Positions 53,381 to 62,417 are shown, numbered from the stretch's first letter. The stretch is DNA of 64,000 bases from Chryseomicrobium palamuruense (GCF_042649045.1 NZ_JBHSEF010000009.1:1-64000); one strand, 5' to 3'. The notes: generated by a model from the sequence alone, not told the origin. Numbers and translations: made by a program.

Positions 53381-53752
53381 ATGAAGAAAGAATTACATGA
53401 ACTGACACGTCTACCAGCAGATACGCGGTATGAGGTATTTTTAGACATCGTGGCAAATACGAAACAAGTATGGGGTCTGTTTCAAGAGGGCTGGGCGACA
53501 GCGGAAGATGCAAAAGGCGCACAACGCATCTTCTTCTGGCCAACAGAAGAATTTGCTAAGCATCAAGCATCGAAAGAATGGCCTGGATTCACACCTAAAT
53601 CAATTGCGTTAGATGAATTTGTTGAGACATGGCTTCCGGGGCTAGAAAAAGATGAAATTCAAATCTCCGTGTTTTCGACGGCCAAGGACGAAATTTTAGT
53701 TGAGGCAGAGACGCTCCTTGAAGACTTAGAAGATCTAGAAGGCGAGGCGTAG
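53381..53752 (+). CDS. DUF2750 protein
   Basis: 123 residues. Family features are YEVFLDIVANTKQVWGLFQEGWA, FFWPTEEFAKHQASKEWPGF and SIALDEFVETWLPGL, as in DUF2750. No enzymatic function is known. The start at 53381 has AGGAGG in front; the ATG at 53357 precedes that site and is rejected. The next gene starts 3 bases after its stop. Confidence 0.85.
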   Translation: MKKELHELTRLPADTRYEVFLDIVANTKQVWGLFQEGWATAEDAKGAQRIFFWPTEEFAKHQASKEWPGFTPKSIALDEFVETWLPGLEKDEIQISVFSTAKDEILVEAETLLEDLEDLEGEA

Positions 53753-53755
53753 CCG

Positions 53756-54124
53756 ATGCTAGGTGATAACGAAGCCCTCCACGCCTTTTTTCTTGCGCTA
53801 CCTGGAACGACGCATGACTATAAAGAAGAATGGTCTGCTGATCGCTATATGATCGGGGATAAGATGTATGCGATGCTCGGTGGCGATAAAGAAGGCAAAG
53901 CCATACTTACTGTGAAAGCAGAACCCTCTTACACGGAAGAGCTTCGCCAGGAGTATGATGCCATTGTTCCAGGGTACTATATGAACAAGACGCACTGGAA
54001 CTCGATTTACCGCGACGCGGACTTGCCGGACGAGTTGATTTCTAAACTCATTCGACATTCGTATGAACAAGTTTTAGAAAAGTTACCTAAACGCGTGCAG
54101 CGCGACATTTTAGGCGACTACTAA
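53756..54124 (+). CDS. MmcQ/YjbR family protein
   Basis: 122 residues with the family blocks LPGTTHDYKEEW, YMIGDKMYAML and PGYYMNKTHWNSIY. The fold resembles a CyaY/YjbR beta sheet; members are described as possible DNA-binding proteins. Linked to the DUF2750 gene with a 3-base gap. A hairpin of C/T-rich and G/A-rich arms (54132-54157) follows but lacks a T run. Confidence 0.88.
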   Translation: MLGDNEALHAFFLALPGTTHDYKEEWSADRYMIGDKMYAMLGGDKEGKAILTVKAEPSYTEELRQEYDAIVPGYYMNKTHWNSIYRDADLPDELISKLIRHSYEQVLEKLPKRVQRDILGDY

Positions 54125-54174
54125 TGTACATCCTCTTTCTCTTTCTGAGAAAGGGGATTATTTATATGCATAAA

Positions 54175-54219
54175 TTGTTGCATTTGCAACAAAAAGAGTT
54201 TAAAGTAAAATCACAGACG
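54175..54219 (+). promoter_or_regulatory. Promoter and palindromic operator of the MarR-paiAB unit
   Basis: TTGTTGCATTTGCAACAA (54175-54192) is a perfect 8-bp inverted repeat with a 2-base centre, typical of MarR-family sites. TTGCAT-N17-TAAAGT overlaps it, so binding would block transcription of the adjacent regulator and paiAB genes. Confidence 0.7.
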
Positions 54220-54239
54220 AACGAATTAGAGGTGAGCAA

Positions 54240-54692
54240 GTGACAGAGATTTTAAGAGAAATCGGTATGATTGCACGGGCACTCGATTCCATCAGCAATA
54301 TCGAATTTAAAGAATTCGATTTGGCAAAAGGACATTACTTATACTTGGTGCGAATCTGTGAGCAACCTGGCATCATTCAAGAAAAAGTAGCAGAACAAAT
54401 CAAAGTGGATCGAACGACTGCGGCGAGAGCCATTCAAAAGTTGGAACAAAACGGCCTGATTGAAAAACGATTGGAAAAGGACAATCGAAAAAATAAGTAT
54501 CTGTACCCGACTTCAAAAGGTTTGGAAATATATCCGCACATTCTCAAAGAGCATACGTATTCTGAAGACGTTGCATTGACAGGGCTGAATGTAAAAGAAG
54601 CGACTCTATTAGAGGAACTATTAATTAGAGTACGAAAAAACATTGAAAAAGACTGGGAAGCAGTAAAAAAAGGACAGAAAAGAATTTATTGA
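54240..54692 (+). CDS. MarR-family regulator
   Basis: 150 residues with the winged helix KVAEQIKVDRTTAARAIQKLEQNGLIEKRLEKDNRKNKYLYPT. Starts with GTG behind AGAGGTGAG. The palindrome 48-65 bases upstream points to autoregulation. It is directly followed by the paiA-like gene (16-base gap), so it probably controls polyamine or related stress through paiAB. Confidence 0.9.
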   Translation: MTEILREIGMIARALDSISNIEFKEFDLAKGHYLYLVRICEQPGIIQEKVAEQIKVDRTTAARAIQKLEQNGLIEKRLEKDNRKNKYLYPTSKGLEIYPHILKEHTYSEDVALTGLNVKEATLLEELLIRVRKNIEKDWEAVKKGQKRIY

Positions 54693-54708
54693 GAAGGATG
54701 GATACAAG

Positions 54709-55239
54709 ATGACATTCACAATCCGGAAATGCACCGTAGAAGATAGCAAATTGATTCAACAACTGGGTCGCCAAACCTATTTCGAAACGTTCGAAGCATA
54801 CAATACGGAAGCAAATATGAGGGACTATCTTGATGCTGCGTTTGCAGAGGGGAAGATTCAGTCGGAACTTGAACATCCCCAGTCGGAATTTTATGTGGCT
54901 GAAAGTGAAGGTGTACCTGCGGCCTATCTGAAAATCAATCAGTATGATGCACAGACCGAACCGATGGAAGATACAGACCTTGAAATCGAACGCATCTATG
55001 TATTGCAAGCCTTTCAAAAACACGGGTTAGGGAAACAACTCTATTTAAAAGCACTGGAAAGAGCGGAAGTTCATGAGAAGGGACGCATCTGGCTAGGTGT
55101 TTGGGAAAACAACCACAACGCACTCGCATTCTATCAGAAGATGGGATTTAAAAGAATTGGGCAGCATTCTTTCTTTATGGGAGACGACGAGCAAATTGAT
55201 TATATAATGGTGAAAACGCTGAAAGTGGAGGTGCTCTGA
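54709..55239 (+). CDS. paiA: GNAT acetyltransferase, PaiA-like
   Basis: 176 residues with an acetyl-CoA site IYVLQAFQKHGLGKQLYLKAL and GVWENNHNALAFYQKMGFKRIGQHSFFMG, matching PaiA spermidine/spermine N-acetyltransferases. Overlaps paiB by one base. The context (MarR regulator and paiB) supports the call; in B. subtilis paiAB influences sporulation and protease genes. Confidence 0.9.
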   Translation: MTFTIRKCTVEDSKLIQQLGRQTYFETFEAYNTEANMRDYLDAAFAEGKIQSELEHPQSEFYVAESEGVPAAYLKINQYDAQTEPMEDTDLEIERIYVLQAFQKHGLGKQLYLKALERAEVHEKGRIWLGVWENNHNALAFYQKMGFKRIGQHSFFMGDDEQIDYIMVKTLKVEVL

Positions 55240-55853
55240 TGTATATCCCTAAACGATTTAACGTAGAGGACACACAAGAAATTTGGTCGTTCTTGAAAAC
55301 GCATAGCTTTGCGACATTAGTGATAACGAAAGATGGCCGTCCTGTCGCGACTCACATTCCGGTTATTGTTAGAAAACAGGGAGAGAATTTATCGGTTAGT
55401 GGCCATATTGCTTATGGAAACCCACAGTGGCGAAGCTGGGAGGAGACGGAAGAAGCTCTTGTCATCTTCCAAGGACCGCATGCCTATATTTCTTCTTCTT
55501 GGTACGAAGAGGAACAAGTGCCAACGTGGAACTATCAAGCCGTGCATGTGTACGGGGCGATTCGCCAACTGTCGGAAGCCGAGTTACGTGAGGATTTAAA
55601 ACAGTTGATGTCTACATATGAACAACACAGAAAGCATCCGGTGTTATGGGAGACAGTGACCCCAGCACTTCTCGAGCGTGAAATCAAAGGCATCGTGGGC
55701 TTTGTTATAGAAGCCACTGAAGTGCAGGCTGCTTACAAGATGAGCCAGAACCGAAAAGAGCATGACTATGCGAATATTATTGAGCAGTTGAAGAAAGAAC
55801 CGGATGCAGGAGCCGAGCAAGTGGCTCAAGAGATGAAGCGGTTACGAAAATAA
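55239..55853 (+). CDS. paiB: FMN-binding negative regulator PaiB-like
   Basis: 204 residues of the split-barrel flavin-binding family: MYIPKRFNVEDTQEIWSFLKTH, HIPVIV, GHIAYGNPQWRSW and PTWNYQAVHVYG are family blocks. PaiB is a transcriptional repressor-like partner of PaiA in B. subtilis. Last gene of the MarR-paiAB unit, followed by a small repeat remnant and a hairpin. Confidence 0.93.
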   Translation: MYIPKRFNVEDTQEIWSFLKTHSFATLVITKDGRPVATHIPVIVRKQGENLSVSGHIAYGNPQWRSWEETEEALVIFQGPHAYISSSWYEEEQVPTWNYQAVHVYGAIRQLSEAELREDLKQLMSTYEQHRKHPVLWETVTPALLEREIKGIVGFVIEATEVQAAYKMSQNRKEHDYANIIEQLKKEPDAGAEQVAQEMKRLRK

Positions 55854-55854
55854 G

Positions 55855-55870
55855 GTTCCATAAAACGAGT
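55855..55870 (+). repeat. Solo copy of the repeat leader
   Basis: GTTCCATAAAACGAGT matches the leader of the 21-base-array elements (copy 2, 16592-16607) without an array behind it. It directly follows the paiB stop. Confidence 0.55.
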
Positions 55871-55907
55871 AGGGGCATAAACCTCCTTCTAAACTCGCAA
55901 TGAAACC

Positions 55908-55938
55908 TCGAATCCATTAACGGACTCGGGGTTTTCTC
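55908..55938. terminator. Bidirectional terminator
   Basis: ACCTCGAATCC / GGACTCGGGGT hairpin (mismatched) with A residues before and TTTTC after, between paiB and the convergent lipoprotein gene. Confidence 0.7.
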
Positions 55939-55941
55939 ACG

Positions 55942-56553
55942 TCACGCCCTCACACGAAATTGAAACGCATAAAATGTCACACCGTTAATGTCACCTTCGT
56001 ACGTAGCTTTTACAACATAGACGTATAGCCCTTCTTCTGCAGGCGCTTGTATGGGGATCTCCCAATTTTCCGTATCTTTGATTTCTTCACCAAGAGGTAG
56101 GAAAGCATCGTCTTTGTACGAATACATTTGCATAGATGTAGGGAATGGTAAAGGAGAGTTGATGCCGTTAGACGAGTGCATGTTATAGAAAAAACGCTCA
56201 GAAGGTTTGACAGAGGCATTTCTAACACCGAAAATAGCAAGAAATTCCTTAGGGTCTTGATTCAATTCTTGTGGACATTCCCCAGAACCTTCGCTCCAAC
56301 AGTACTTCACAATGGGCGAAAGAATAGTTGTGTTCACTGATTGTAGATGCAGTTCGCGAGGTTTTGCATTCGATACATACAGCGGGCGTGTATTTTCTGA
56401 GGATTCCCGAGTTTCCTCTGTTTCTTCAGGTTCATCGACTTCATTCGTCACTTGTGAACTAATGGGTTCATAAGGCTCCAGTTCAAAATCCACAGGTTGG
56501 CACCCTGCTAACAGTATGAATAGCACCAGCACAGCAATCCCTTTTCTATACAT
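55942..56553 (-). CDS. Lipoprotein of unknown function
   Basis: 203 residues. Lipobox LLAGC (Cys18), then a Glu/Thr/Ser-rich linker (EPEETEETRESSENT) and a compact domain with one pair of cysteines (YCWSEGSGECPQEL), likely disulfide-bonded outside. No family assigned. GGGGGAGGAACC precedes the ATG. Confidence 0.8.
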   Translation of the reverse strand: MYRKGIAVLVLFILLAGCQPVDFELEPYEPISSQVTNEVDEPEETEETRESSENTRPLYVSNAKPRELHLQSVNTTILSPIVKYCWSEGSGECPQELNQDPKEFLAIFGVRNASVKPSERFFYNMHSSNGINSPLPFPTSMQMYSYKDDAFLPLGEEIKDTENWEIPIQAPAEEGLYVYVVKATYEGDINGVTFYAFQFRVRA

Positions 56554-56686
56554 GGTTCCTCCCCCTTTTGCTCAGTATAACAAAGGTACTTTTTCGTGGA
56601 AATAAGAACCTTATAAAACGGAATTTGTAAAATTATATCGGGTGGAATGTATAAGCCTCTGAATACCAAGTAAAGCCAACAGCCAA

Positions 56687-56720
56687 AAAAACCCTGAATC
56701 CACTAAAGGATTCGGGGTCA
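56687..56720 (-). terminator. Terminator of aldo/keto reductase gene
   Basis: Minus-strand ACCCCGAATCC-TTTAGT-GGATTCAGGGT followed by TTTTTTT. It is similar in sequence to the hairpin at 55908-55938. Confidence 0.85.
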
Positions 56721-56735
56721 TATACGTAATCAAGC

Positions 56736-57548
56736 TTAAAAATCAATTTCGTCTGGATCTGGACCAAGTCGTACATCTGTTGCAATGGCATCGATAGAAG
56801 CCATATCGTCAGAAGATAGCTCAAAGTCGAATACGTCTAAGTTTTCTTGGATGCGAGCAGGTGTCACCGATTTTGGTAAAGCGATGTGACCATGTTGCAA
56901 GTGCCAACGAAGAACCACTTGGGAAGCAGCTTTTCCATGTTTCTCAGCAAGCTCTTCAAACAGTGGGAACTCTAAAAACTTTCCTTGCATCAATGGGCTC
57001 CATGCTTCTACATGAATGCCTTCTTGTTGAAGTGACGTCACAAAATCACGTTGTGGGTTTTGTGGGTGCAACTCAATCTGGTTGACCATTGGTTTCATTA
57101 GACCCGCTTCTGTTAACTCATCTAAATGGTGTTGTTTATAGTTCGATACACCGATGGCTTTGATTTTACCTTCTTCATACAACTCAACAAGAGCTGTCCA
57201 TGCCTCTACACTGCCATCTACTGGCCAGTGTAATAAGCAAAGGTCCATATAGTCGGTCTGAAGACGCTCTAAAGACTCCGCGAATGCTTCTTTCGTCCGG
57301 CGTGCACGAATATCGTCGTTCCAAATTTTACTCGTTAAGAAGATGTCTTCACGGGCAATGCCAGAAGCAGCGATTCCCTTTGCAACGCCTTCTTCATTTT
57401 TATACACAGCGGCTGTATCAATATGGCGGTAACCCGCGCGCAGGGCTGCCTCTACAGCTCCTGGTGCCTCCGTATCGTTATCGACACGCCAGACGCCAAA
57501 GCCGATCTGTGGAATCTTCGTTCCATTGTGTAGCGTAACAAAATCCAT
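56736..57548 (-). CDS. Aldo/keto reductase
   Basis: 270-residue NADPH-dependent reductase. The catalytic tetrad is D44, Y49, K74 and H107 (HIDTAAVYKNE, TSKIWN, LLHWPVDG), and the cofactor loop ends PKSVTPARIQENLDVFDFEL. Acts on aldehydes or methylglyoxal-like compounds; exact substrate unknown. The start at 57548 follows AAGGAGAG. The interval 57549-57823 behind it holds no convincing gene. Confidence 0.94.
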   Translation of the reverse strand: MDFVTLHNGTKIPQIGFGVWRVDNDTEAPGAVEAALRAGYRHIDTAAVYKNEEGVAKGIAASGIAREDIFLTSKIWNDDIRARRTKEAFAESLERLQTDYMDLCLLHWPVDGSVEAWTALVELYEEGKIKAIGVSNYKQHHLDELTEAGLMKPMVNQIELHPQNPQRDFVTSLQQEGIHVEAWSPLMQGKFLEFPLFEELAEKHGKAASQVVLRWHLQHGHIALPKSVTPARIQENLDVFDFELSSDDMASIDAIATDVRLGPDPDEIDF

Positions 57549-57823
57549 GAAAATCTCTCCTTTCGATTCGGCTTTCATTTTACCACTTATATTTCGCTAG
57601 GCAAACTATTAGAGTGTCAAATCTCGACGCTTAAAGGAGAACAAAGAAAGCAAGACGGTCCAGCGCACTCCTTCGTTCATCTAGCAAATATACCTGAATT
57701 TTTATTGAACTTTTTTGAAAGGTGGTGGAGCTCGATCATGGGAATCATTCCTGTTTTAGAATCTCTCTACTCTAGTAGTTCTCTACAAACGAAAAAAATC
57801 ATCTAGATAGCTCTAGAGGAAGT

Positions 57824-59266
57824 TTAAAATTGACTGCGTTTAAATCGGCGATATTTCTTCTTGATGGTCGAGCCAAGCGTTGTAAGGATGAGTAGGAAAG
57901 ACAAACCAATGCCTGTTAGGGCAATAATTAGCGCTACCCATTCGAAAAAGGAGTATCCAGGGGCTTTCCCCCAATCCGTGAACCCTTTCCAGTCTTCAAT
58001 CACGAGGTTCATACCGTAGATGCCCGATATCACTGTAAACGTCGTTAACATGAAGAGTAAGTAGTTTTGTTGCTTATCCGCTTTGTTTTCTTGCGTACGA
58101 TACAACTCCTGAAGCGTATCGCGGACTTCTTGAAAGGTATCATCCAGGTGAAAGATATCGACGAAGGTTTTGGCATTTTCTTTTCCAGTTGTCCGAACAG
58201 CCACTTCTCCAAAATAATAACGCGCTGAAAATTTGGAAATCATTTCAATCAGTTCCTCGACATAGGCCTCGTCTTTTTTCCAGCTCACATTACTATGTTC
58301 AAATGATAGACGCAATAGCATGATGCGGTAAAAATAGTGAAGCAATAGATTGTAATAGTGTGTGCTCATGAATTGTCTTAGTTCTTCTTGCATATCCTCT
58401 GGGCTACACACTGTTACCGTAGAATGCGTGTATTCCGAAGTGACCGTATACGTGTAAGGAGCCGCCCGGTCATTAACATGACGCTTCAAGAACCGGTCGA
58501 CATAGTCTGGCGACGTACTGGAGATGAACGGTTCTCCTTTTAAATTGATTCCATCCAATTGACCTAAACGATAGATTTGATCATTTGTCAGCTCTTGTCC
58601 AGGAGACGCAAACAAAAATGCAGATGAATACATTCGTTCGTCTTCAAAATAAGGCAGCGTTCCGAAATACCCTGGGAGTCGGTGCTCACGTAAAATAAAA
58701 GGTTGCAAGCATGGAATCATATGCTCGAAGAGGTACTCATTGGTGGAATTGAATGTACGGTCTACTGTACGAATGATGGCACCTTTTTCTTCTTCTAACT
58801 TCGCTTCAACCACCCGGAAATGATGAATGAAGTTCAGTATATGATGCAGTTTCGTAGATGTGTCTACTTCTAAACGAATGGTAAGAATCCCTATTCCAAA
58901 GGGGCATAAGGTAATATCTAAACTATGTAGGTGAAAAGGAGTAGTGGTTCCATCGACTAAAAGTTCACCATGCTCTTCGAAGGGGCGGGAGAACCGACTA
59001 AACACATTGTTATGCGGCTCGGTTGGGAACAGTTTATCTTCAATAAACGGAAAAAAGAATTGTTCAAGTTCAGCGTGGTGCACTTTAATTTCCTGTCCAT
59101 AAAAAGCATCTTCCATTTCCGTTTTGTCTAAACAGAAAAAGGTATAGCCTTCTCGTTTCAATTCGTCCACAAGGTTCTGCCGGTTCTTTTCATGAAACGC
59201 AAAAGGGAAAAGGAAGTTGACATACCCACGATCGACATCAAGAGATGTTAATTCCATTGGCTTCAT
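57824..59266 (-). CDS. Divergent CorA-like membrane protein
   Basis: 480 residues. The N-terminal ~380 residues are soluble and strongly diverged. The C-terminus carries two helices (about 400-420 and 445-467), the first ending in ISGIYGMNL, the GMN signature that forms the selectivity loop of CorA magnesium/cobalt channels. A long helical segment (TFQEVRDTLQELYRTQENKADKQQ) precedes it, as in CorA. Larger than typical CorA (about 315 residues). I infer a divalent-cation channel-like protein; its ligand and ion are open. Confidence 0.75.
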   Translation of the reverse strand: MKPMELTSLDVDRGYVNFLFPFAFHEKNRQNLVDELKREGYTFFCLDKTEMEDAFYGQEIKVHHAELEQFFFPFIEDKLFPTEPHNNVFSRFSRPFEEHGELLVDGTTTPFHLHSLDITLCPFGIGILTIRLEVDTSTKLHHILNFIHHFRVVEAKLEEEKGAIIRTVDRTFNSTNEYLFEHMIPCLQPFILREHRLPGYFGTLPYFEDERMYSSAFLFASPGQELTNDQIYRLGQLDGINLKGEPFISSTSPDYVDRFLKRHVNDRAAPYTYTVTSEYTHSTVTVCSPEDMQEELRQFMSTHYYNLLLHYFYRIMLLRLSFEHSNVSWKKDEAYVEELIEMISKFSARYYFGEVAVRTTGKENAKTFVDIFHLDDTFQEVRDTLQELYRTQENKADKQQNYLLFMLTTFTVISGIYGMNLVIEDWKGFTDWGKAPGYSFFEWVALIIALTGIGLSFLLILTTLGSTIKKKYRRFKRSQF

Positions 59267-59324
59267 AGACAGTCACTCCTTTCATTCTATCCTCACTGTT
59301 CCACTCTTCTACACTCCGTAAACG

Positions 59325-59960
59325 TTAGCTGCGTGAAATGAGGTGATGTTCATAGGCATAAATAACAGCTTGTGTCCGGTCATGGACATCCAGCTTGGAA
59401 AGAATATTACTGACATGCGTTTTCGCCGTCTTGAGTGTGATGAACGCGTGATCTGCAATTTCTTGATTGCTTAAGCCTTTTGCCATGAGGAGCAGAATCT
59501 CCATCTCTCTTTCTGTTAACGTATCGTGCAGGGTCTGCTGCGGAGAACGCATGCGTGCCATCATCTTCGTAGTTACTTCCGGTTCTAGAACAGCTTGTCC
59601 ACTATACGTTTTACGAATGGCTTCAGCGATATGAGACGCTTTTGATGTCTTGAGCAAATAACTCACGGCTCCAGCTTCAAGGGCTGCGTACACTTTATCA
59701 TCATCGATGAAACTTGTGACCATCATGATACGTGCATCCGGCCACTGACGGACAATATCTGCTGTCGCTTCCGCTCCCGTTTTAATCGGCATGACCATAT
59801 CCATCAAGATTACATCCGGTTTATGGGCGAGAGCTAGTTGAACGGCTTCTTCTCCGTTCGAGGCTTCCGCAATAACTTCCATATCGGGTTGTGCTTGCAA
59901 ATAGGCAGCTACCCCAATACGGACCATTTCATGGTCATCGGCAAGTAAAACGCGTATCAT
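59325..59960 (-). CDS. liaR: Response regulator LiaR
   Basis: 211 residues as in B. subtilis. Receiver D54 (ILMDMVMP) and NarL-type helix-turn-helix LTEREMEILLLMAKGLSNQEIA. Phosphorylated by LiaS on cell-wall stress, it activates liaIH. Overlaps liaS by 4 bases. Confidence 0.95.
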   Translation of the reverse strand: MIRVLLADDHEMVRIGVAAYLQAQPDMEVIAEASNGEEAVQLALAHKPDVILMDMVMPIKTGAEATADIVRQWPDARIMMVTSFIDDDKVYAALEAGAVSYLLKTSKASHIAEAIRKTYSGQAVLEPEVTTKMMARMRSPQQTLHDTLTEREMEILLLMAKGLSNQEIADHAFITLKTAKTHVSNILSKLDVHDRTQAVIYAYEHHLISRS

Positions 59961-60985
59961 ATTTCTTCCTCCTGACGTTTCGGAACTTGGACTTCAACAA
60001 ATGTCCCTTGGTATGGGACGGATACGACTTTTGCAATCGCTCCCATTTCAACAGCTCGTTCATAGACATTGCCTAGGCCATAGGCACCGGGCTTCAGTTG
60101 TGTGGAATCAAATCCCACGCCATTGTCTTGCACCCGGAAAATGACGAGTTGAGGTTGATCCATTAAGCGTACTTCCATCTCGGTTGCCTGCGCATGGCGC
60201 AGGGTGTTGGAGAGGGTTTCTTGAGCAATGCGGAAGAGGTGGTCTTCCGAGGCTTTTGACAGGTGTACTGGGTCGAGATGCCACTTCAGTTGCAGCTGTA
60301 CTTTTTGTTGCAGTTCGTGAAGCAGTTCATCGAGACCTTCTGCAAGAGTTCGGTCATGTAAGCCAGCTGGTCGTAAATGTAGGAGGAGTGCCCGCATCTC
60401 GAGCTGTGCCTGGTGAATCGCGCGTTCCAGTTGTTCCATGCTGCGGGAGGTCGTCCCTTGTTGCGCCTCGATTTCCATCATGCTGGATGCAAGCATCGAT
60501 GCTCCAAAAAGCTGTTGGGATACAGAGTCGTGCAGTTCTCGTGCCAGACGCTGACGTTCCTCGACCACACGTTCTTGAATGAGTTTTGCTTGCGATTCGG
60601 CTTTCTCATCAGAAATACGGGTCAATGTTTTACGCTGCGTGTCTAGTAATTGTGATGTCCGTTGAAAGGCGATAGTAAGCTGCTTAGGAAATTGAGTTTT
60701 TAATGGAGCCGGTAGTCCATCTCCTTCATATAAAGCTGTGAGTCCGGACTGGACAGAGCGTTCTAAACCACGAATGGATAGTCTGGCTGTGAGATACGAA
60801 AGAAAGGTGACAAGGAAGATAGTAAAACTTAGCCAAAATCCGAGTGGCAAGTCGGCAAACGTCACGTCAAAAAGAGGAGACCAGGTGTCAAATCTTGGCC
60901 ATCCCCATAATACGTAAAATAAACTAAAGAGCAAGCCGTGCCACAAAACTGTAAAGCTTATGAAGAGAAGCGTGAATTGTTTCAT
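59957..60985 (-). CDS. liaS: Sensor kinase LiaS
   Basis: 342-residue HisKA_3 kinase with two helices (about 7-28 and 48-68) and a tiny external loop, the intramembrane-sensing layout. The phospho-acceptor is H152 in LARELHDSVSQQLFGAS. Detects interference with the lipid II cycle together with LiaF. Overlaps liaF by 4 bases. Confidence 0.95.
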   Translation of the reverse strand: MKQFTLLFISFTVLWHGLLFSLFYVLWGWPRFDTWSPLFDVTFADLPLGFWLSFTIFLVTFLSYLTARLSIRGLERSVQSGLTALYEGDGLPAPLKTQFPKQLTIAFQRTSQLLDTQRKTLTRISDEKAESQAKLIQERVVEERQRLARELHDSVSQQLFGASMLASSMMEIEAQQGTTSRSMEQLERAIHQAQLEMRALLLHLRPAGLHDRTLAEGLDELLHELQQKVQLQLKWHLDPVHLSKASEDHLFRIAQETLSNTLRHAQATEMEVRLMDQPQLVIFRVQDNGVGFDSTQLKPGAYGLGNVYERAVEMGAIAKVVSVPYQGTFVEVQVPKRQEEEI

Positions 60986-61680
60986 TTACGAAGCACCTCC
61001 ACATCTCCAATCCAGCTGGAAAGGCTGATGATCAGTTCGGGAGTATCCTGGTCTGTTCCTGGCTGGTCAGCGAGTTGATAGGTCTGATTCCATAATCGAA
61101 CAGGCGGAGCATCAAAAAAGCAAGCTTCTCCTACAAATGTGGAGTAATGAATGCGTACATTCACACCGTAAGGAACCAGAATGACGGTCTTGCCTAGTAC
61201 TTTACGTATAGAAATAAACGATGTGCCTTTTGGGAGAATCGTATTGGTGAGGTCCAATCCGTACTCTCCGAAAATTGAATGGACATGCACATCTTGCCAA
61301 GCATAAGGTTCCGTTGGTGTTGATTGGGAAGAAAACATTCGCTGCTGGATAATGCGTGAACCATTTGAACTCTCTGGAAACTGAATTCGATCCCATGTCG
61401 GGAGAGGTTCTTGTTTCCATAATTTATACACAATATATAACACAATGCCAAAGAGCAACAGACGGATGGTCAGCATAGAGAAGACGGAAATAAAGAGGAG
61501 AATAAGGCCGATCCAGAAGAGGATGCGGTTATTGCGGCGCATGCCAAAATAGAGAAGGGCGATGCCGGCAAGGACGATAACGATCGAAGCGTTCTCAAAT
61601 AGCAACGTTTCTACAAATAGGAGCCCTAGAAAAGCGATTAAAATCAGTGCGTAGCGATTGGTCTGGTTGTTTGTGGACAT
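60982..61680 (-). CDS. liaF: LiaF, negative regulator of LiaRS
   Basis: 232 residues. About four N-terminal helices (residues 10-85) and a C-terminal domain (WQDVHVHSIFGEYGLDLTNTILPKGTSFISIRKVLGKT) characteristic of LiaF/VraT. It keeps LiaS inactive without stress. It begins after the internal hairpin that separates liaIH from liaFSR. Confidence 0.93.
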   Translation of the reverse strand: MSTNNQTNRYALILIAFLGLLFVETLLFENASIVIVLAGIALLYFGMRRNNRILFWIGLILLFISVFSMLTIRLLLFGIVLYIVYKLWKQEPLPTWDRIQFPESSNGSRIIQQRMFSSQSTPTEPYAWQDVHVHSIFGEYGLDLTNTILPKGTSFISIRKVLGKTVILVPYGVNVRIHYSTFVGEACFFDAPPVRLWNQTYQLADQPGTDQDTPELIISLSSWIGDVEVLRK

Positions 61681-61699
61681 GTGATTTCCCCCTATCGTT

Positions 61700-61727
61700 G
61701 GAAAAAACAGAGGGAAGGCCCTCTGTC
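61700..61727 (-). terminator. Internal terminator between liaH and liaF
   Basis: Perfect 8-bp stem ACAGAGGG / CCCTCTGT with a 4-base loop and six T residues on the minus strand. In B. subtilis a similar arrangement gives a strong short liaIH transcript and weak read-through. Confidence 0.85.
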
Positions 61728-61729
61728 TC

Positions 61730-62404
61730 TTATTCTACACGTGATTCAGGTTTTGTCTCTTCCTTTTTTGACAGTTGCTCAAGTCGTTCTTCTAATGAAG
61801 TAGCTAGATCTTCTGAGACGTCCTGTGTCACGCTTGGTTGGTCAAAGTAGCGTTCCATTTCTTCATGGGAAGCGAGTGGGCGAGCATGCAATGACTCATC
61901 GATGACTTGATCCATATCACGGTGTGCTTTAACAACATTTTCTTTGCTCATCAATTGAAGCTGACGTACTTTCATATCTTTCACTTTATGCTTCATCTCT
62001 TCATGTTTGCGTTCGAGAACAATTAATTCTTCCGCCGCACGTTGAATGCTGGCATCTACTACATGCAGACGATTTTCATACGTATCGATTTCCATCTTGG
62101 CATAATCGATTAAATCCTGTTCATTAGTAAGGAGTGCCAGTTCAAATTGTTCTTTTCGCTTCACAAGCATCTTCTGCGCTTCTTGGTGTTCTTTTTCAAG
62201 CTTTGCTTTTAGTTCAGCTTGACGGTCTACCCAGCGTTTGGTGTGCTCGGTGCGTTGTTCGGCTTCGCGGATATACTGATTCAATGCTTTGATGGGATGT
62301 GATTCCGTCCGATTAGATGATGACGCTTGTGTAGATGGGCGGTTGAATAGTTGACGCACATCGTGTTCGAATGTTTCGGCTAGTCGTTGAAATACGTTTG
62401 TCAT
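61730..62404 (-). CDS. liaH: LiaH (PspA/IM30 family)
   Basis: 224 residues, almost entirely coiled coil, with the typical start VFQRLAETFEHDVRQLF and a linker of charged helices (AELKAKLEKEHQEAQKMLVKR). LiaH forms large rings on the membrane and protects against cell-envelope damage. Partner of LiaI encoded just upstream (13-base gap). Confidence 0.94.
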   Translation of the reverse strand: MTNVFQRLAETFEHDVRQLFNRPSTQASSSNRTESHPIKALNQYIREAEQRTEHTKRWVDRQAELKAKLEKEHQEAQKMLVKRKEQFELALLTNEQDLIDYAKMEIDTYENRLHVVDASIQRAAEELIVLERKHEEMKHKVKDMKVRQLQLMSKENVVKAHRDMDQVIDESLHARPLASHEEMERYFDQPSVTQDVSEDLATSLEERLEQLSKKEETKPESRVE

Positions 62405-62417
62405 GAGTGGTTCCTCC

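Noticed and set aside
57738..57806. 22-codon forward frame with GGTGGTGGAG before ATG
   Set aside because: The signal is suggestive but the peptide is too short to judge, no promoter or terminator is evident, and conservation cannot be tested here.
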